Origin: Alphaproteobacteria bacterium
Lineage (GTDB): Bacteria > Pseudomonadota > Alphaproteobacteria > UBA9655
Reading direction: 5' to 3'
DNA length: 64,000 nucleotides
NCBI GenBank assembly: GCA_019752515.1
Contig: JAIEMB010000016.1
Span: 37,424 to 101,423, forward strand
Numbering within the stretch: position 1 is the first letter of the stretch; every line of letters begins with the position of its first letter. The notes below the pieces were generated by a model that did no database searches, was not told the DNA's origin, and worked only from the letters and a program-made list of their open reading frames with translations. A program made the position numbers and the translations under genes. This document shows positions 7,644 to 17,071 of the stretch, piece after piece.

Positions 7644-9222
7644 CTTCACTATTCACCTTAACAGGATAACGAATACGAAGAGCATTTAAATAAGCGATGA
7701 GAAGGTCACTCTGATAAGCTTTTAATAGGGTTTCCTTAAAAGAATCCAGTTTTTCTTCTTTTACCTTGGGGTCCGGAGGAATAACCGTATTAAGAACAAC
7801 AAGGGCGAATCCTTCTGGAGTCCACGTCATTCCCGCCTGCTGAGGTCGTAAAGAGAAGACCTCGTTTTTTATTTCATCTGAAACAGAGGGGGATGGTTCG
7901 GAAAGAGAAAGACTTGGCAAGAGAGTCATCATAGAAACAGCTCGGTGTCCTTGATTAAATGAGTCAACATAAGCTTTGGCTTTAAGCTGAGCAGCTTTAA
8001 GCTGTTCAGCTTCAGTCCATATTTTTAAAACCTGGTTTTTAATATCTGCAAAAGGTTGGAAAGAGGCAGGCGAAACTTTGTCAACGCGTACAGTATAATA
8101 GGGACCACTGTGAGCTTGAGAGAAAGGAGTATCTGTCCCCTCTTCAAGACCAAAGGCTACCTGAAGCATCTCTTTTGCAAGTTCTTCATTTTGAGGGAGT
8201 TGAGAAGGAACCTCTCCCATCTTATCCCGCCCAAGTTTATCTATCTGCTCAAGTTTTAGAAGCTGTGCACCTTTGACGGTTGGAGCGAGTTCCTCAAAAG
8301 TCGCCCCCCCTGCAATTTTTTCATCAATGTCTTGGGTAACTTTATAGACTTTTTCATTGGCTTTCTCCTTTTGTACATCAGCCACGATAAGTTCTCTTAC
8401 CTCCTCAAGAGGTTTTTTTCCAAACGTCTCAGATTTTGCTTCGTAAGTTGCCTTAATGTCATCTTCTGAAACAGGAATCTCTTTTGCAATTAGAGCAGGA
8501 TCTATCACTAAGGTTGTGATGGTCCTGAGCTCAGGAGTCTTAAATTCCTTTTGGTGTTTATTGTAAAAAGCTTCCAATACTTCTGTATTTGGTGGAGGGG
8601 GAGCTGGCATTTCTTTTGGGGAAATAATGAGTGTGGAAGCTTGGCGATATTGATACTGGGCATCAAACAGACGGTTAACCATTTCATCTGGAAGATACGC
8701 CCCGATCATCACAGCATCTTTAAGTTGCTCACGAATAAGTTCTTGACGAACCTCTGCTATGAAACTGTCCTCCGACCTGCCATTTGAACGTAAGAGCTGA
8801 GTAAAGAGAACACGATCAAAAACGCCCTTTTCATTTTGAAAAGCTTTAATGGATTGAATTTGATGACGAAGGGTCTCATCACTTACCGTCACACCTAAAT
8901 GCTCTGCTTCAAGATTAAGAAGAATTTCCTGAATGAGTTGACTCAAGACCATCTGAGCCATACCTTCTTTCAAAAGCTCATCACGGGTCACAGATCCATC
9001 CGTTTGGGCTACAACACGATGGATCTGTTCTTGTACTTTCTCAGCCAACTCATAACGGCTAATAGATAAATCCCCAACTTGAGCCACAACAGCATTCGGA
9101 TCGTGAGGACGAAACCAACTCCCCCCTCCAAAGAAAGCGACGAAGCTTAAAGCTACGATTGCAAGGAAAACCCTCGCTATACGGGATTGTGAAAATTTTT
9201 GAAAGGCCTGAATCATGATCAA
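7600..9222 (-). CDS. ppiD: PpiD/SurA-type periplasmic peptidyl-prolyl isomerase (membrane-anchored chaperone)
   Basis: A 540-residue protein with the PpiD layout: a short cytoplasmic N-terminus, one transmembrane helix (about residues 16-35), a SurA_N-like chaperone region (VVAQVGDLSISRYELAEKV onward), a central parvulin-like region (about 225-390) and a SurA-like C-terminus. PpiD assists folding of proteins leaving the Sec translocon and outer-membrane proteins, which suits a genome rich in exported barrels. Length is somewhat below the 620 or so residues of E. coli PpiD, and the parvulin active-site residues are not obviously conserved, so isomerase activity is uncertain. Two ATG codons (9222 and 9216) are possible starts. 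The end overlaps comEC by 44 bases on the opposite strand. Confidence 0.85.
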   Translation of the reverse strand: MIMIQAFQKFSQSRIARVFLAIVALSFVAFFGGGSWFRPHDPNAVVAQVGDLSISRYELAEKVQEQIHRVVAQTDGSVTRDELLKEGMAQMVLSQLIQEILLNLEAEHLGVTVSDETLRHQIQSIKAFQNEKGVFDRVLFTQLLRSNGRSEDSFIAEVRQELIREQLKDAVMIGAYLPDEMVNRLFDAQYQYRQASTLIISPKEMPAPPPPNTEVLEAFYNKHQKEFKTPELRTITTLVIDPALIAKEIPVSEDDIKATYEAKSETFGKKPLEEVRELIVADVQKEKANEKVYKVTQDIDEKIAGGATFEELAPTVKGAQLLKLEQIDKLGRDKMGEVPSQLPQNEELAKEMLQVAFGLEEGTDTPFSQAHSGPYYTVRVDKVSPASFQPFADIKNQVLKIWTEAEQLKAAQLKAKAYVDSFNQGHRAVSMMTLLPSLSLSEPSPSVSDEIKNEVFSLRPQQAGMTWTPEGFALVVLNTVIPPDPKVKEEKLDSFKETLLKAYQSDLLIAYLNALRIRYPVKVNSEAMKALFSSAVPAEV

Positions 9223-9645
9223 CCGTTATGTAAATTTATTTTATGGGATCGTACAGATTATTACGCAAACTCGCAAGATAAGAACAAGTGGTTGCATTAT
9301 AACTGTTGATTCTTTTCACTGCCAAAGAAAAATCATTTGAGGGCGCAAAAAAATCCTATTTATTTTTGCAATGATTTTTCATGCAAGCATTGGTGGGGGA
9401 TCAATACCTAGTGTGAGAAAGGTTCATCTGAGTTTTCAAAATATTTAAGAATGGCCTTGACTATCATATTTTCGTTCTTATCCAGAACTAAGGTTAATTA
9501 AAAATTAACTTAATTTTTATATAAAATGTTGGAATAATAGCAGAAAGACTATAAAAATGCTCTTTATCAAAATTCTTACTATTATTTTGCGATCCAAATT
9601 CCTAGGTTGTTTTACTGTATAAGATATATAAAATATATCACCTGT
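9223..9645. other. intergenic region with a long hairpin
   Basis: 423 bases between the divergent ppiD and autotransporter genes; no ORF with coding character is visible. It holds a perfect 11-bp inverted repeat (GAAAAATCATT 9327-9337 / AATGATTTTTC 9370-9380) enclosing a second 7-bp stem (GCAAAAA 9345-9351 / TTTTTGC 9363-9369) with a one-sided 7-base bulge, and a smaller palindrome GTTAATT-AAA-AATTAAC (9493-9509). The region must contain both promoters; I cannot place -10/-35 boxes with confidence. Confidence 0.5.
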
Positions 9646-11424
9646 ATGTGTTGTATAAAGAAAACTACGCTTTCATTACATTTAATATCAACAGTATTTC
9701 CTTTTTCTGCATTTGGGCAAACACTAAACATTCCGAGCGGAACAAACCAAGAGACGACCTTCGATCTCCAAAAATATTATCCAGATGGTGTTAATTTGGA
9801 GGGCCCTTCTAGTACTCTTAAAATTCTCCAAAGTGTAAGTGGAAAATATGCTCCTATAGGTGGAGGAATTTTTGGAAGAGGTTCTGTAGTCATCGATACT
9901 TCCTCTAACGCTATTGTTATACTTTCAGGAACTCCACCCTCTTATTCTGGGTTTATTCAAATAATTGGAGCTTCTACATTGCAGGGAGATGTTTCACCAA
10001 ATTCTTTGCTTCAACTTTCAAGTTCGCAAGCTACCTATATTCTAGACGGCACGGATCAAGCTGCCCTATCTCTTCAGGGACAAGGCGGGTCTACTATTAA
10101 TTTAGGGTCTAATACTCTTACAATTGGCCAGGATTCGAAGGGGGCTATTGGGAAGTTTGATGGCGTTATTCAAGATGGCAATTCGAGTGGGGGCGATGGA
10201 GTAGGAAATCTCCAGCTTTTATTTGGTGAGTTAACTCTGGGAGGAAACAATACTTACACTGGGACAACAACGATCACGGGCAACGACTCCTCGCTTATTG
10301 GAACAACAGAGTCCTTTCCGCCTCCAACACCAGGTATTACGAGCAGTGGATCTATTATTAATAATGGTGCACTTACCTTCAATCAGTCTTTTGATGGGAC
10401 TTTTGAAGGCAATATTAGTGGAAGTGGCTTTGTTAGCATAAATGGAGAAGGCACGATCACTTATGAGGGAACGAATACCTACACAGGAGGAACAATAGTT
10501 AATAATGGAGTTTTACAAGGCCCTCTCACTACAAATACTCCATTAAACGTAAATAGTGGAACATATGCTTTAACTGAACCTCAAACCATTAGCATTTTAT
10601 CGGGACCAGAAAAAGGGACGGTAGCGTTGGAAGCCAACACGCTAACGGTCAATGAAAATACCGCTACAGAATTTGCTGGACAGATTACGGGTACGGGAAG
10701 CCTTGTAATGGCAGGTGGAGGGACCTTAATCCTTTCAGGAAACAATACTTATTCAGGGGGAACAACACTTGATGGTGGAACTGTAATTATCAACTCTTCA
10801 ACCGGACTAGGAAGTGGATCTCTTACCTTTAATAATGGGGCCACCCTTGATGCAACAAATGTTACTGTTTCTCAGGATATAACGCTAAATGCCTCAGGTG
10901 GAACCTTCGATGTGCAACCAGGGCTAACAACAACGCTCTCAGGAAATATAGGAGGAAGTGGTGCTCTTATTCTCTCCGGAGGAGGTTCTTTATTTCCTAT
11001 AGGAAAAAATACGTATTCGGGAGGAACCACTCTTAATAACGGAACTTTGGCAATTGAGTCTGATGATAGCCTAGGGAGCGGGCCTATTACTCTTATTGGT
11101 AACGCTAATTTCGGAACAATAGATGTTTCAAAAGGCACTATAAACCTCTCTCAACCGATAACTTTAAACGGAGGAGGAGGATTTAATGTAGGTTCAGGAG
11201 TAACTTTAGAACTCTCGGGAGGAATAACAGGGCCTGGCCCTGTTATCACTTCTGGTCCTGGGACTTTATCCCTTAAAGGAGAAGTAAAGTATGATGCAGG
11301 AACAATCGTTAATGCGGGGACCCTCCAGGGAAGCATTCCAGAAAGCACAGCTTTGGAAGTGAATGGGGGAACTTTTAGTTTCTCACTACCCTATAATTTT
11401 TTAAGGGAAGAAAGAAGGGATTGA
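9646..11424 (+). pseudogene. autotransporter passenger domain, truncated (barrel missing)
   Basis: 593 residues from an ATG that opens a good signal peptide (basic IKK, hydrophobic core, FSAFGQ). An upstream in-frame TTG at 9607 would bury the signal and is less likely. From about residue 190 the protein is built of autotransporter-associated beta-strand (PATR) repeats such as LSGNNTYSGGTT, GTGSLVMAGGGTL and LGSGSLTFNNGA, which form a right-handed beta-helix. The frame ends abruptly (SLPYNFLREERRD) exactly where an IS4-type transposase fragment begins, and no C-terminal beta-barrel translocator follows. The passenger therefore cannot be displayed by the usual type Va route. It is most likely a gene remnant, although the truncated product could still reach the periplasm. 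Confidence 0.75.
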
Positions 11425-11826
11425 AAATATTCATAAAATTCTAGATCTTTAGTTTGACAAAAAACAAAAAAGAAAGAAAAAAATATGGATCTCTCAGCCC
11501 TTCTCAAAAGATATCAAACTCTATTACCTTGGAACTTGGCAAGAACAAAATGTTTTGTGAATATGATTTTGGGAATGATTGCTTCAGGCTCAGTTCAACA
11601 ACACAAGACCGCTCTTGGCTTTATTGGAATTGCTAAACAAAAATCCGTTTGTGCACGTATCCGTCATTTTTTAAAAACCTTCAACTTTAATTTTTCCGAT
11701 TATGCTCAAGCCATTCTGGAAATGACCCCACTCAAAGATCCGCTCACGCTCGCCCTTGATCGTACAAATTGGAAATTTGGGCGAATCGACATTAACCTTT
11801 TGGTATTGGCTGTAAGACAACCCTAG
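11425..11826 (+). mobile_element. IS4-family transposase remnant
   Basis: The frame at 11485-11826 encodes 113 residues matching the N-terminus of IS4-family DDE transposases. The segment LTLALDRTNWKFGRIDINLL contains the first catalytic Asp (in DRTNW). The frame stops at TAG soon after, and the remaining 250 or more residues, including the other catalytic Asp and Glu, are absent. No convincing terminal inverted repeats or target duplications are visible, so the element decayed after insertion. Its left side abuts the truncated autotransporter passenger. Confidence 0.75.
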
Positions 11827-11833
11827 GAAAAAT

Positions 11834-11853
11834 ATTTAAGGACATCCTTAAAT
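11834..11853. repeat. 9-bp palindrome next to IS remnant
   Basis: ATTTAAGGA-CA-TCCTTAAAT, a perfect palindrome with a 2-base centre, just downstream of the transposase fragment. It may be part of the old element's end or an operator-like site upstream of mutM. A loop this short is not a normal terminator. Confidence 0.4.
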
Positions 11854-11984
11854 AAATAACCAGCGCGGAAAAATCATCTTCACTAATAAGAAAAGTTTTT
11901 GGTTTTGAGGAGAATTGCATTAAGTATGTTCTAAATTACTTTAACTAAGACGGTAGCTTAATAATACCAAGGATCCCATTGGTT

Positions 11985-12821
11985 ATGCCAGAACTTCCTG
12001 AAGTTGAAACTATTTGCCAAGCCCTAAAGCCCGTATTAGAGGGAGCTTCTTTTCAGAAGATTCAGCTAAACCGACCAAATTTGCGCTATCCTTTCCCTGT
12101 CAATCTCGAGAGTGAGCTTGCATATTACCCCATTAGCCATGTGCGGCGTCGAGCAAAATATATTCTAGTAGACTTTAGCCATGGCTTGACACTCATATGG
12201 CACCTAGGAATGTCTGGGCGCGTGGTTGTTGAAAACATTACGGCTACTTCTCTAAAGCCAAGTCCTCATGATCATGTTATTTTTACAACTTCTCATAACT
12301 ACAAAATCACTTACCGTGATCCAAGGCGCTTTGGTTTTCTCCGACTTTCTCCCACCAACCAATTAGGCAAAATATCTCCCTTTAGTACTCTTGGGCCTGA
12401 AGCCCTCAACGATCCAAAGTTCAATGCAAAGGTGTTTTATGATCGTTTACAGTCCTGCAATATTTCTCTAAAAAACGCACTTCTCAACCAAAAGATTATT
12501 GCGGGTATAGGCAATATTTATGCTTCAGAGGCTTTATGGCAAGCGAGGCTTTCGCCATTGCGTCTTACGAAGTCTCTTACGCTTACAGAAACAGAGAGAT
12601 TACTTAAAGAACTCCAGGATGTATTAAGACGCGCTATTGCTGCTGGAGGATCGACATTGCGAGACCACGCCCGGCCGAATGGGGATATTGGCTATTTTCA
12701 GCATGAGTTTAAGGTTTATAATCGTGAAAGTGCTCTTTGTTTTCGCTGTCAGGTTTTTCCACTCAGTAAGATTATACAAAGTGGACGGGCAACATATTAT
12801 TGCATAAAATGCCAGCAGTAA
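11985..12821 (+). CDS. mutM: formamidopyrimidine-DNA glycosylase (MutM/Fpg)
   Basis: A 278-residue base-excision repair enzyme that removes 8-oxoguanine and formamidopyrimidines and cleaves the abasic site. The start is fixed by the mechanism: the mature N-terminal Pro of MPELPEVET is the nucleophile, so ATG 11985 is chosen over the in-frame TTG at 11979. Also visible are the HLGMSGR segment, DPRRFGF, GIGNIYASEALW and the C-terminal zinc finger, with paired cysteines CFRC and CIKC after YNRE. Length is normal for the family. It stands alone between the IS remnant and the CdiI-like gene. Confidence 0.95.
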   Translation: MPELPEVETICQALKPVLEGASFQKIQLNRPNLRYPFPVNLESELAYYPISHVRRRAKYILVDFSHGLTLIWHLGMSGRVVVENITATSLKPSPHDHVIFTTSHNYKITYRDPRRFGFLRLSPTNQLGKISPFSTLGPEALNDPKFNAKVFYDRLQSCNISLKNALLNQKIIAGIGNIYASEALWQARLSPLRLTKSLTLTETERLLKELQDVLRRAIAAGGSTLRDHARPNGDIGYFQHEFKVYNRESALCFRCQVFPLSKIIQSGRATYYCIKCQQ

Positions 12822-13062
12822 GATCACTCTTTAAAATCATCAATAAAGAAGTTTTTAAATAAAATGAACATTGAAACGGATATACAGGAAACCAGCTTTT
12901 AACTAAGAGAAGTTTAAAAAATGTTTAAATTCATGCACAGTTGTCTTAGCAGATAAAAATATCGGTATGAAAGAACTAAAGGTATACCTTGAATGAAATA
13001 GATCAATAAACCTGAGTAAAATAAATGTAATTTTTCTCATTAAAAATATAAGGCAAAATAAA

Positions 13063-13554
13063 ATGAATGGACCTATTTGGATAAGGAGCGTTAGTGTCTC
13101 CTACAATGGAGATTTTATTAGTATCCAAGCCTAGTCGGGCTACAACTCTCCCATGGCAGACCCGACAGCGACTGAATATTTATTAGTTGGGGATACATCA
13201 AATGAAGTGCTTGGTAACGCTGTTCTTAATGCCTTAAAACAAAGTCGGTTTCTGTCATATAAAGAAGCATGCGCTTTAGAAGAAAAAGCTGAGCAGGACT
13301 ATATGATTTGGATAAAAAAATTGATAGTCCGATATGGGTATAAAAATAAAATAGAATTACTTCAGAATATGAAAAACTGCATTGTTGAACATCATGAAAG
13401 CGTTATTACTATCCGCCCTAGCCATCATGAGAGCCTGGAGGTATGGAGCTGCGAAGGAACTATCGATGAAAGTTATATTAAAATTTCAGCAAGCAGTTCA
13501 GCTACTGAAGTGGGGGAGGCGCTTCGGATTGCTTTTAGCCACTGTACCGGTTAA
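13063..13554 (+). pseudogene. CdiI/DUF1436-like immunity protein gene with in-frame amber codon
   Basis: From ATG 13063 the frame reads MNGPIWIRSVSVSYNG...SIQA, then TAG at 13132-13134, then SGYNSPMADPTATEYLL and on to 13554 without a break. The whole is about 163 codons. The downstream part (SNEVLGNAVLNALKQSRFL; YGYKNKIELLQNMKNC; SHHESLEVWS; EVGEALRIAFSHCTG) resembles the CdiI family of contact-dependent growth inhibition immunity proteins (DUF1436, PF07262). The upstream codons continue the family-like sequence across the stop, which suggests a nonsense mutation rather than a late start. A shorter 133-residue product from ATG 13153 is possible, but it would lack about 30 N-terminal residues. 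No cdiA or cdiB is nearby. The family call is from memory of its motifs. Confidence 0.55.
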
Positions 13555-13912
13555 AGCAGTTCATATAAAATTATAGTGTTGCAATTGTAAAATACAAAAA
13601 ATTGTTAACAGAATAAAAAGTCTAATCAACGCAATTTACATACGAACATATTAATAAATAACTTTTAACCATTTAAAATAATAAAGAGTTTGCTTAATTG
13701 AGCTGCCTTTAGGAAAGAAAAGAAGGCCAATTACGGAACAAGGGAGGTTGTAATTTTAAAAGAGGGAATGAAAAATTGTAAAGTATCTCGAGGAAACGTT
13801 AGAGATAAATCAGAGACAGTAGAAACTTTAATGACTTTTTTAAATTTGCTTACCCTGTGCTGACCTAAAAAGATTATAAGTTTTTAATGTCTTGTTAACT
13901 CGTTGAATTTGC
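13555..13912. other. intergenic region, nothing recognised
   Basis: 358 AT-rich bases between the CdiI-like gene and tRNA-Thr. No conserved ORF, strong hairpin or repeat is visible. It includes the 3' flank of the tRNA (minus strand). Confidence 0.4.
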
Positions 13913-13988
13913 TGGTGCCGGATGTCGGAATCGAACCAACGACCTACTGATTACAAATCAGTTGCTCTACCAGCTGAGCTAATCCGGC
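13913..13988 (-). tRNA. tRNA-Thr (anticodon UGU)
   Basis: 76 bases. The acceptor stem GCCGGAT pairs with ATCCGGC, the discriminator is A, and CCA is encoded. The D arm contains TAGCTCAGCTGGTAGAGCA, the anticodon loop is TTTGTAA within ACTGA/TCAGT (anticodon TGT), and the T arm contains GGTTCGATTCC. All arms pair normally. Confidence 0.97.
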
Positions 13989-14003
13989 TTGACTAAGGCT
14001 TAT

Positions 14004-14032
14004 AGCTTAAATGACTTGAGAAACCAAGTCAA
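14004..14032 (-). promoter_or_regulatory. probable promoter of tRNA-Thr
   Basis: On the minus strand, TTGACT (14027-14032) and TAAGCT (14004-14009) are separated by 17 bases. The -10 box ends 15 bases before the tRNA 5' end. The -35 match is good and the -10 only fair. Confidence 0.4.
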
Positions 14033-14111
14033 AAAATCCCTAGTCCGCTGTTGTAAAGGAGAAAATATACATAAAAATGTCCCTATTTGCCTTAATCTAT
14101 ATATTATATAT

Positions 14112-14369
14112 TTAGGTATTTGAAGATTTCTTTATGGCTTGAAGCAGAGATACCGGAATTCCTTCAGGAGCATTCCCTCCTTTAAAAAGCCACTCGTAAA
14201 GAGCTTGATCTGCACAAATTAAAACGGCTTCAAACTGTTTTAATTCAGATTGATTCATCCCTCCAATATTTTTTTTGGCAAAATTACCTAAAAGAATGTC
14301 CATTTCGCGCATACCTCGATGTTGGCTTAGATATAAGAGCCGCTTTTTTAACATTAGTATCTCATCCAT
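14112..14369 (-). CDS. sdhE: succinate dehydrogenase flavinylation factor SdhE (DUF339)
   Basis: An 85-residue protein of the SdhE/Sdh5 family, which promotes covalent FAD attachment to the SdhA flavoprotein. The signature is present: KRLLYLSQHRGMREMDILLG (the RGxxE motif), then an acidic and aromatic C-terminal helix region, LKQFEAVLICADQALYEWLFKG. Length is typical (80-95 aa). It lies upstream of tRNA-Thr on the same strand, with 123 bases between them. No sdh genes are in the window. Confidence 0.9.
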   Translation of the reverse strand: MDEILMLKKRLLYLSQHRGMREMDILLGNFAKKNIGGMNQSELKQFEAVLICADQALYEWLFKGGNAPEGIPVSLLQAIKKSSNT

Positions 14370-14492
14370 GACACTTTATATCCCCTTTTGTATTGGCTAA
14401 CTTCAATCGAACACCATTGATGACTATAGAAAGGTACTTTATAAATTACACTTCAATACATATTATAAAAAGAAAAATGGGGAAGGATGAAA

Positions 14493-15761
14493 ATGAAAAA
14501 ATATACACCTGTTCTCGCTGTTTTTTGCCTTATAACTCCCTTTACGGTCATTGCTAAGTTTGCTGAAGGCTACACAGAAGACATAATCCAAGCTAAATGG
14601 GGATACAAAAGCACGCCTTCTCACACAAAAGAAATTTTTAGATCTTTAAAGGTCTCAAAACCTAAAGTAAAAAAACCTGAAATCTCCAAACCTGTTTCCT
14701 TACCCTCGTCCGTAGACCTAAGGAAATATTGTAACATATTAGATCAAGGACAATTAGGTTCATGCACTGCCAACGCTATTGCAGGAGGAACTTATGCACG
14801 GCAAATTATGGAAGTTGTTCAAGCCACACTAACAAAAAAAATAAAGCCCAATATCACTGCCATTAAAAAGAAAAATGAAAATATCTCAAGGCTCTTTACG
14901 TATTACTTAGAAAGACAAAAGGAAGGAACTCTACACACAGATTCTGGCGCCAGTATTGGAGATGGACTATGGAGTTTATGTACGATAGGCTCTCCTCGAG
15001 AGTCATTATGGCCATATAATATTACAAAATTTGCCGTCTCCCCCCCTCCTCAGGCATATGCAGCAGCCTACAAGAACAAAGATCTTGATAATTTTAAGGT
15101 CAGTAGTGTCGATAACCGCCTTTCTGCTTCTACTGTTCTTAGCAAGATAAAAGGAGGATTATACAATGGGGTTGTGTACCCAATAGGGTTCGCTGTTTAC
15201 GAAAGCTTTGAGTCAATAACCGTAGCAAAAACAGGAATTGCTCCTCTTCCTAAACGCGCTGAAAGATTTTTAGGAGGGCACGCTGTTCTCATTGTAGGAT
15301 ACGACGATTCAAAGCATGCCTTCATTGTGGCAAATTCATGGGGAACAGGTTGGGGACAAAAGGGCTTTTTTTATATGCCTTATCAGTATGTTACCAATCC
15401 TAATCTGACCGATGAGATTTGGTCTCTTAAAGCCGTGAGCCCACCCTCAATTGCTTTAACAAATGCACTTCACAACCTCCCCTCAGAAAACTCGCCTTCA
15501 GCCACCGTTTCTAAACAAGCTAAGGTTGCGAAAAAGTCTTTTCAGAAAAGAACGCAACGTAAAGCGATAAAGAGAAAATATAATCGCTCTCTCACAAAAC
15601 GGAATAAAAGGGTCGAATTTTTGAGGGTTAAGCGAAAACGGGCTCAAACGGTAAAACAGCAGAGAATATCTAAACTACGCACGAAATATAATATACAGCA
15701 AAAAATATCAGGTAAAAAAAGAGTTGTAAAGAAGCGAAGGACCCCTCAATTGCCGAGATAA
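14493..15761 (+). CDS. secreted papain-like (C1 family) cysteine protease with basic tail
   Basis: A 422-residue exported protein. The signal peptide covers about residues 1-22. The papain fold has its catalytic Cys at about residue 91 (QGQLGSCTANA), preceded by the oxyanion Gln; His at about 263 (GGHAVLIVGYDD); and Asn at about 281 (VANSWGTGWGQKGFFYMPY). Residues about 330-422 form a very basic Lys/Arg-rich tail. ATG 14493 is preferred over ATG 14487 because the GGGGAAGGA ribosome binding site is 6 bases from the former and adjacent to the latter. Bacterial C1 proteases of this type are often exported and in some intracellular bacteria act as effectors; that role here is inference. The tail might bind nucleic acid or cell-surface polyanions. 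Confidence 0.88.
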   Translation: MKKYTPVLAVFCLITPFTVIAKFAEGYTEDIIQAKWGYKSTPSHTKEIFRSLKVSKPKVKKPEISKPVSLPSSVDLRKYCNILDQGQLGSCTANAIAGGTYARQIMEVVQATLTKKIKPNITAIKKKNENISRLFTYYLERQKEGTLHTDSGASIGDGLWSLCTIGSPRESLWPYNITKFAVSPPPQAYAAAYKNKDLDNFKVSSVDNRLSASTVLSKIKGGLYNGVVYPIGFAVYESFESITVAKTGIAPLPKRAERFLGGHAVLIVGYDDSKHAFIVANSWGTGWGQKGFFYMPYQYVTNPNLTDEIWSLKAVSPPSIALTNALHNLPSENSPSATVSKQAKVAKKSFQKRTQRKAIKRKYNRSLTKRNKRVEFLRVKRKRAQTVKQQRISKLRTKYNIQQKISGKKRVVKKRRTPQLPR

Positions 15762-15764
15762 AGG

Positions 15765-17069
15765 TTACTCTACATTCATTCGAATTCGGTAGCGTAAGCT
15801 TGTTTCTTCTTGAGGACCAAGGTTTAATGTCCACTTAAGTCGATTTTCTTCTTCTTCATGGGGGTGGGTTTCTCTTAAAATAATCCACTCATGAGAAACA
15901 CTTTGAAAAACCGTCACTTGTTTAGGGTCATCTGTTGTATTTTTTAAGTCAAGCCGGTATCCGGATTCAACGACCTTACTCCCAAGCTTACGGTAATCTG
16001 TTTGCCTCATTTCAGCTGTAATTTCTTTCGTACTTCCGACACGCAAGCTTAAAGATTTTCCTATGAGTATACGAGAAGTCTTATTCTCACCAACATAAAA
16101 CAAAGATCTATCTGCATTGCGGCGAAAGACTTTTATAATTCCTTGAGGAAGGGGAATCCCAAGGTCATGACCTTTATCATTCAGAACAGAAAGCCAAGTC
16201 TCAACAATGGGTTTCATAACAACACCTTCTTCATTAAGAATAATATTATTTTTAGGGTAGATCCGAAAACTCTTTGAAGGTGTTAGATTGTGGGCAGAAA
16301 ACCAAGATATATTTTTTACGGCTTGATCAGCAAGACTTATAGGACGTTCAATGTCATAAAAACGCTCTCCCGTTTGCTGAGGGTGGGCAATACGAAAATG
16401 CCCTTTTTTAATATCCATACCACTTTTGTTGTGAATGTTTATCCAATTATTGAGATCAAGCTGCTTTCCTTCAGCATCTACGATGATTGTATAGCCCGCA
16501 TCCCATGAGAAACCCTTTGCAAGATAGCCTATCTCGAATAAAGCTTCTTCCTCTTTTGGACTTGCGATTTTGAGGGTAATCAGAGGTTCAGGTACAAGCG
16601 TAAAGGGTAAATGAGAAAAAGCAACACGACTCTTTTTGACCGAATAAATTAATCCCAGGGATTGAATAATAACATTGTCCCCATCGATCGCAATCAGCTT
16701 TGCTGCTGTAGGGGCATGAGAAGAACTAAGGGAAAGAATTTGGATAGTTCCCCCAAGAGAATGTTCTAAAAGGAGTTCCCGCGTAATATGTGGAGCTTGA
16801 AAAGAAAACTCAAGAACTGATAAGGGTGGGGAAGGAGGTATCATCTGAAAAAGAAAACTATCCTCTAAAATGGATGAAGGAACATCCTTAATGAGGAGCT
16901 TATTGGATCCTACCTTTAACGAAGCTCTTCTCTTTTCTTTGATGAGAGCTATATCTTGAGGATAAAGAGTGACATTCACTTCAAGTTGGGATGATTGGGA
17001 GACTTCTTGTACAACTGCTTTTGCGACCGTACCAGAGAGAAGGAGAAAAAGAAAAAATATACTTTTCAT
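15765..17069 (-). CDS. exported DUF4139 domain protein
   Basis: A 434-residue exported protein with a signal peptide (FLFLLLSGTVAKA). The N-terminal region starts with a strand-rich segment (VNVTLYPQDIALIKEKR) and the C-terminal part matches DUF4139: GFSWDAGYTIIVDAEGKQL, LNNWINIHNKSGMDIKKGHF, and the final KWTLNLGPQEETSLRYRIRM. The family is found across bacteria and eukaryotes, and its biochemical function is not established. It lies 2 bases after rmuC on the same strand, so the two are probably co-transcribed. Confidence 0.8.
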   Translation of the reverse strand: MKSIFFLFLLLSGTVAKAVVQEVSQSSQLEVNVTLYPQDIALIKEKRRASLKVGSNKLLIKDVPSSILEDSFLFQMIPPSPPLSVLEFSFQAPHITRELLLEHSLGGTIQILSLSSSHAPTAAKLIAIDGDNVIIQSLGLIYSVKKSRVAFSHLPFTLVPEPLITLKIASPKEEEALFEIGYLAKGFSWDAGYTIIVDAEGKQLDLNNWINIHNKSGMDIKKGHFRIAHPQQTGERFYDIERPISLADQAVKNISWFSAHNLTPSKSFRIYPKNNIILNEEGVVMKPIVETWLSVLNDKGHDLGIPLPQGIIKVFRRNADRSLFYVGENKTSRILIGKSLSLRVGSTKEITAEMRQTDYRKLGSKVVESGYRLDLKNTTDDPKQVTVFQSVSHEWIILRETHPHEEEENRLKWTLNLGPQEETSLRYRIRMNVE

Positions 17070-17071
17070 GA

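Noticed and set aside
10872..11348. Minus-strand frames of 65-88 codons inside the autotransporter passenger
   Set aside because: They are shadows of the Gly/Thr/Ser-rich repeat codons on the plus strand; their Pro-rich translations have no independent signal.
13768..13863. A 31-codon ORF (ATG to TGA) after a purine-rich GAGGGA stretch in the spacer before tRNA-Thr
   Set aside because: The purine stretch abuts the ATG with no spacing, the peptide has no membrane or conserved character, and the surrounding DNA shows no codon bias.
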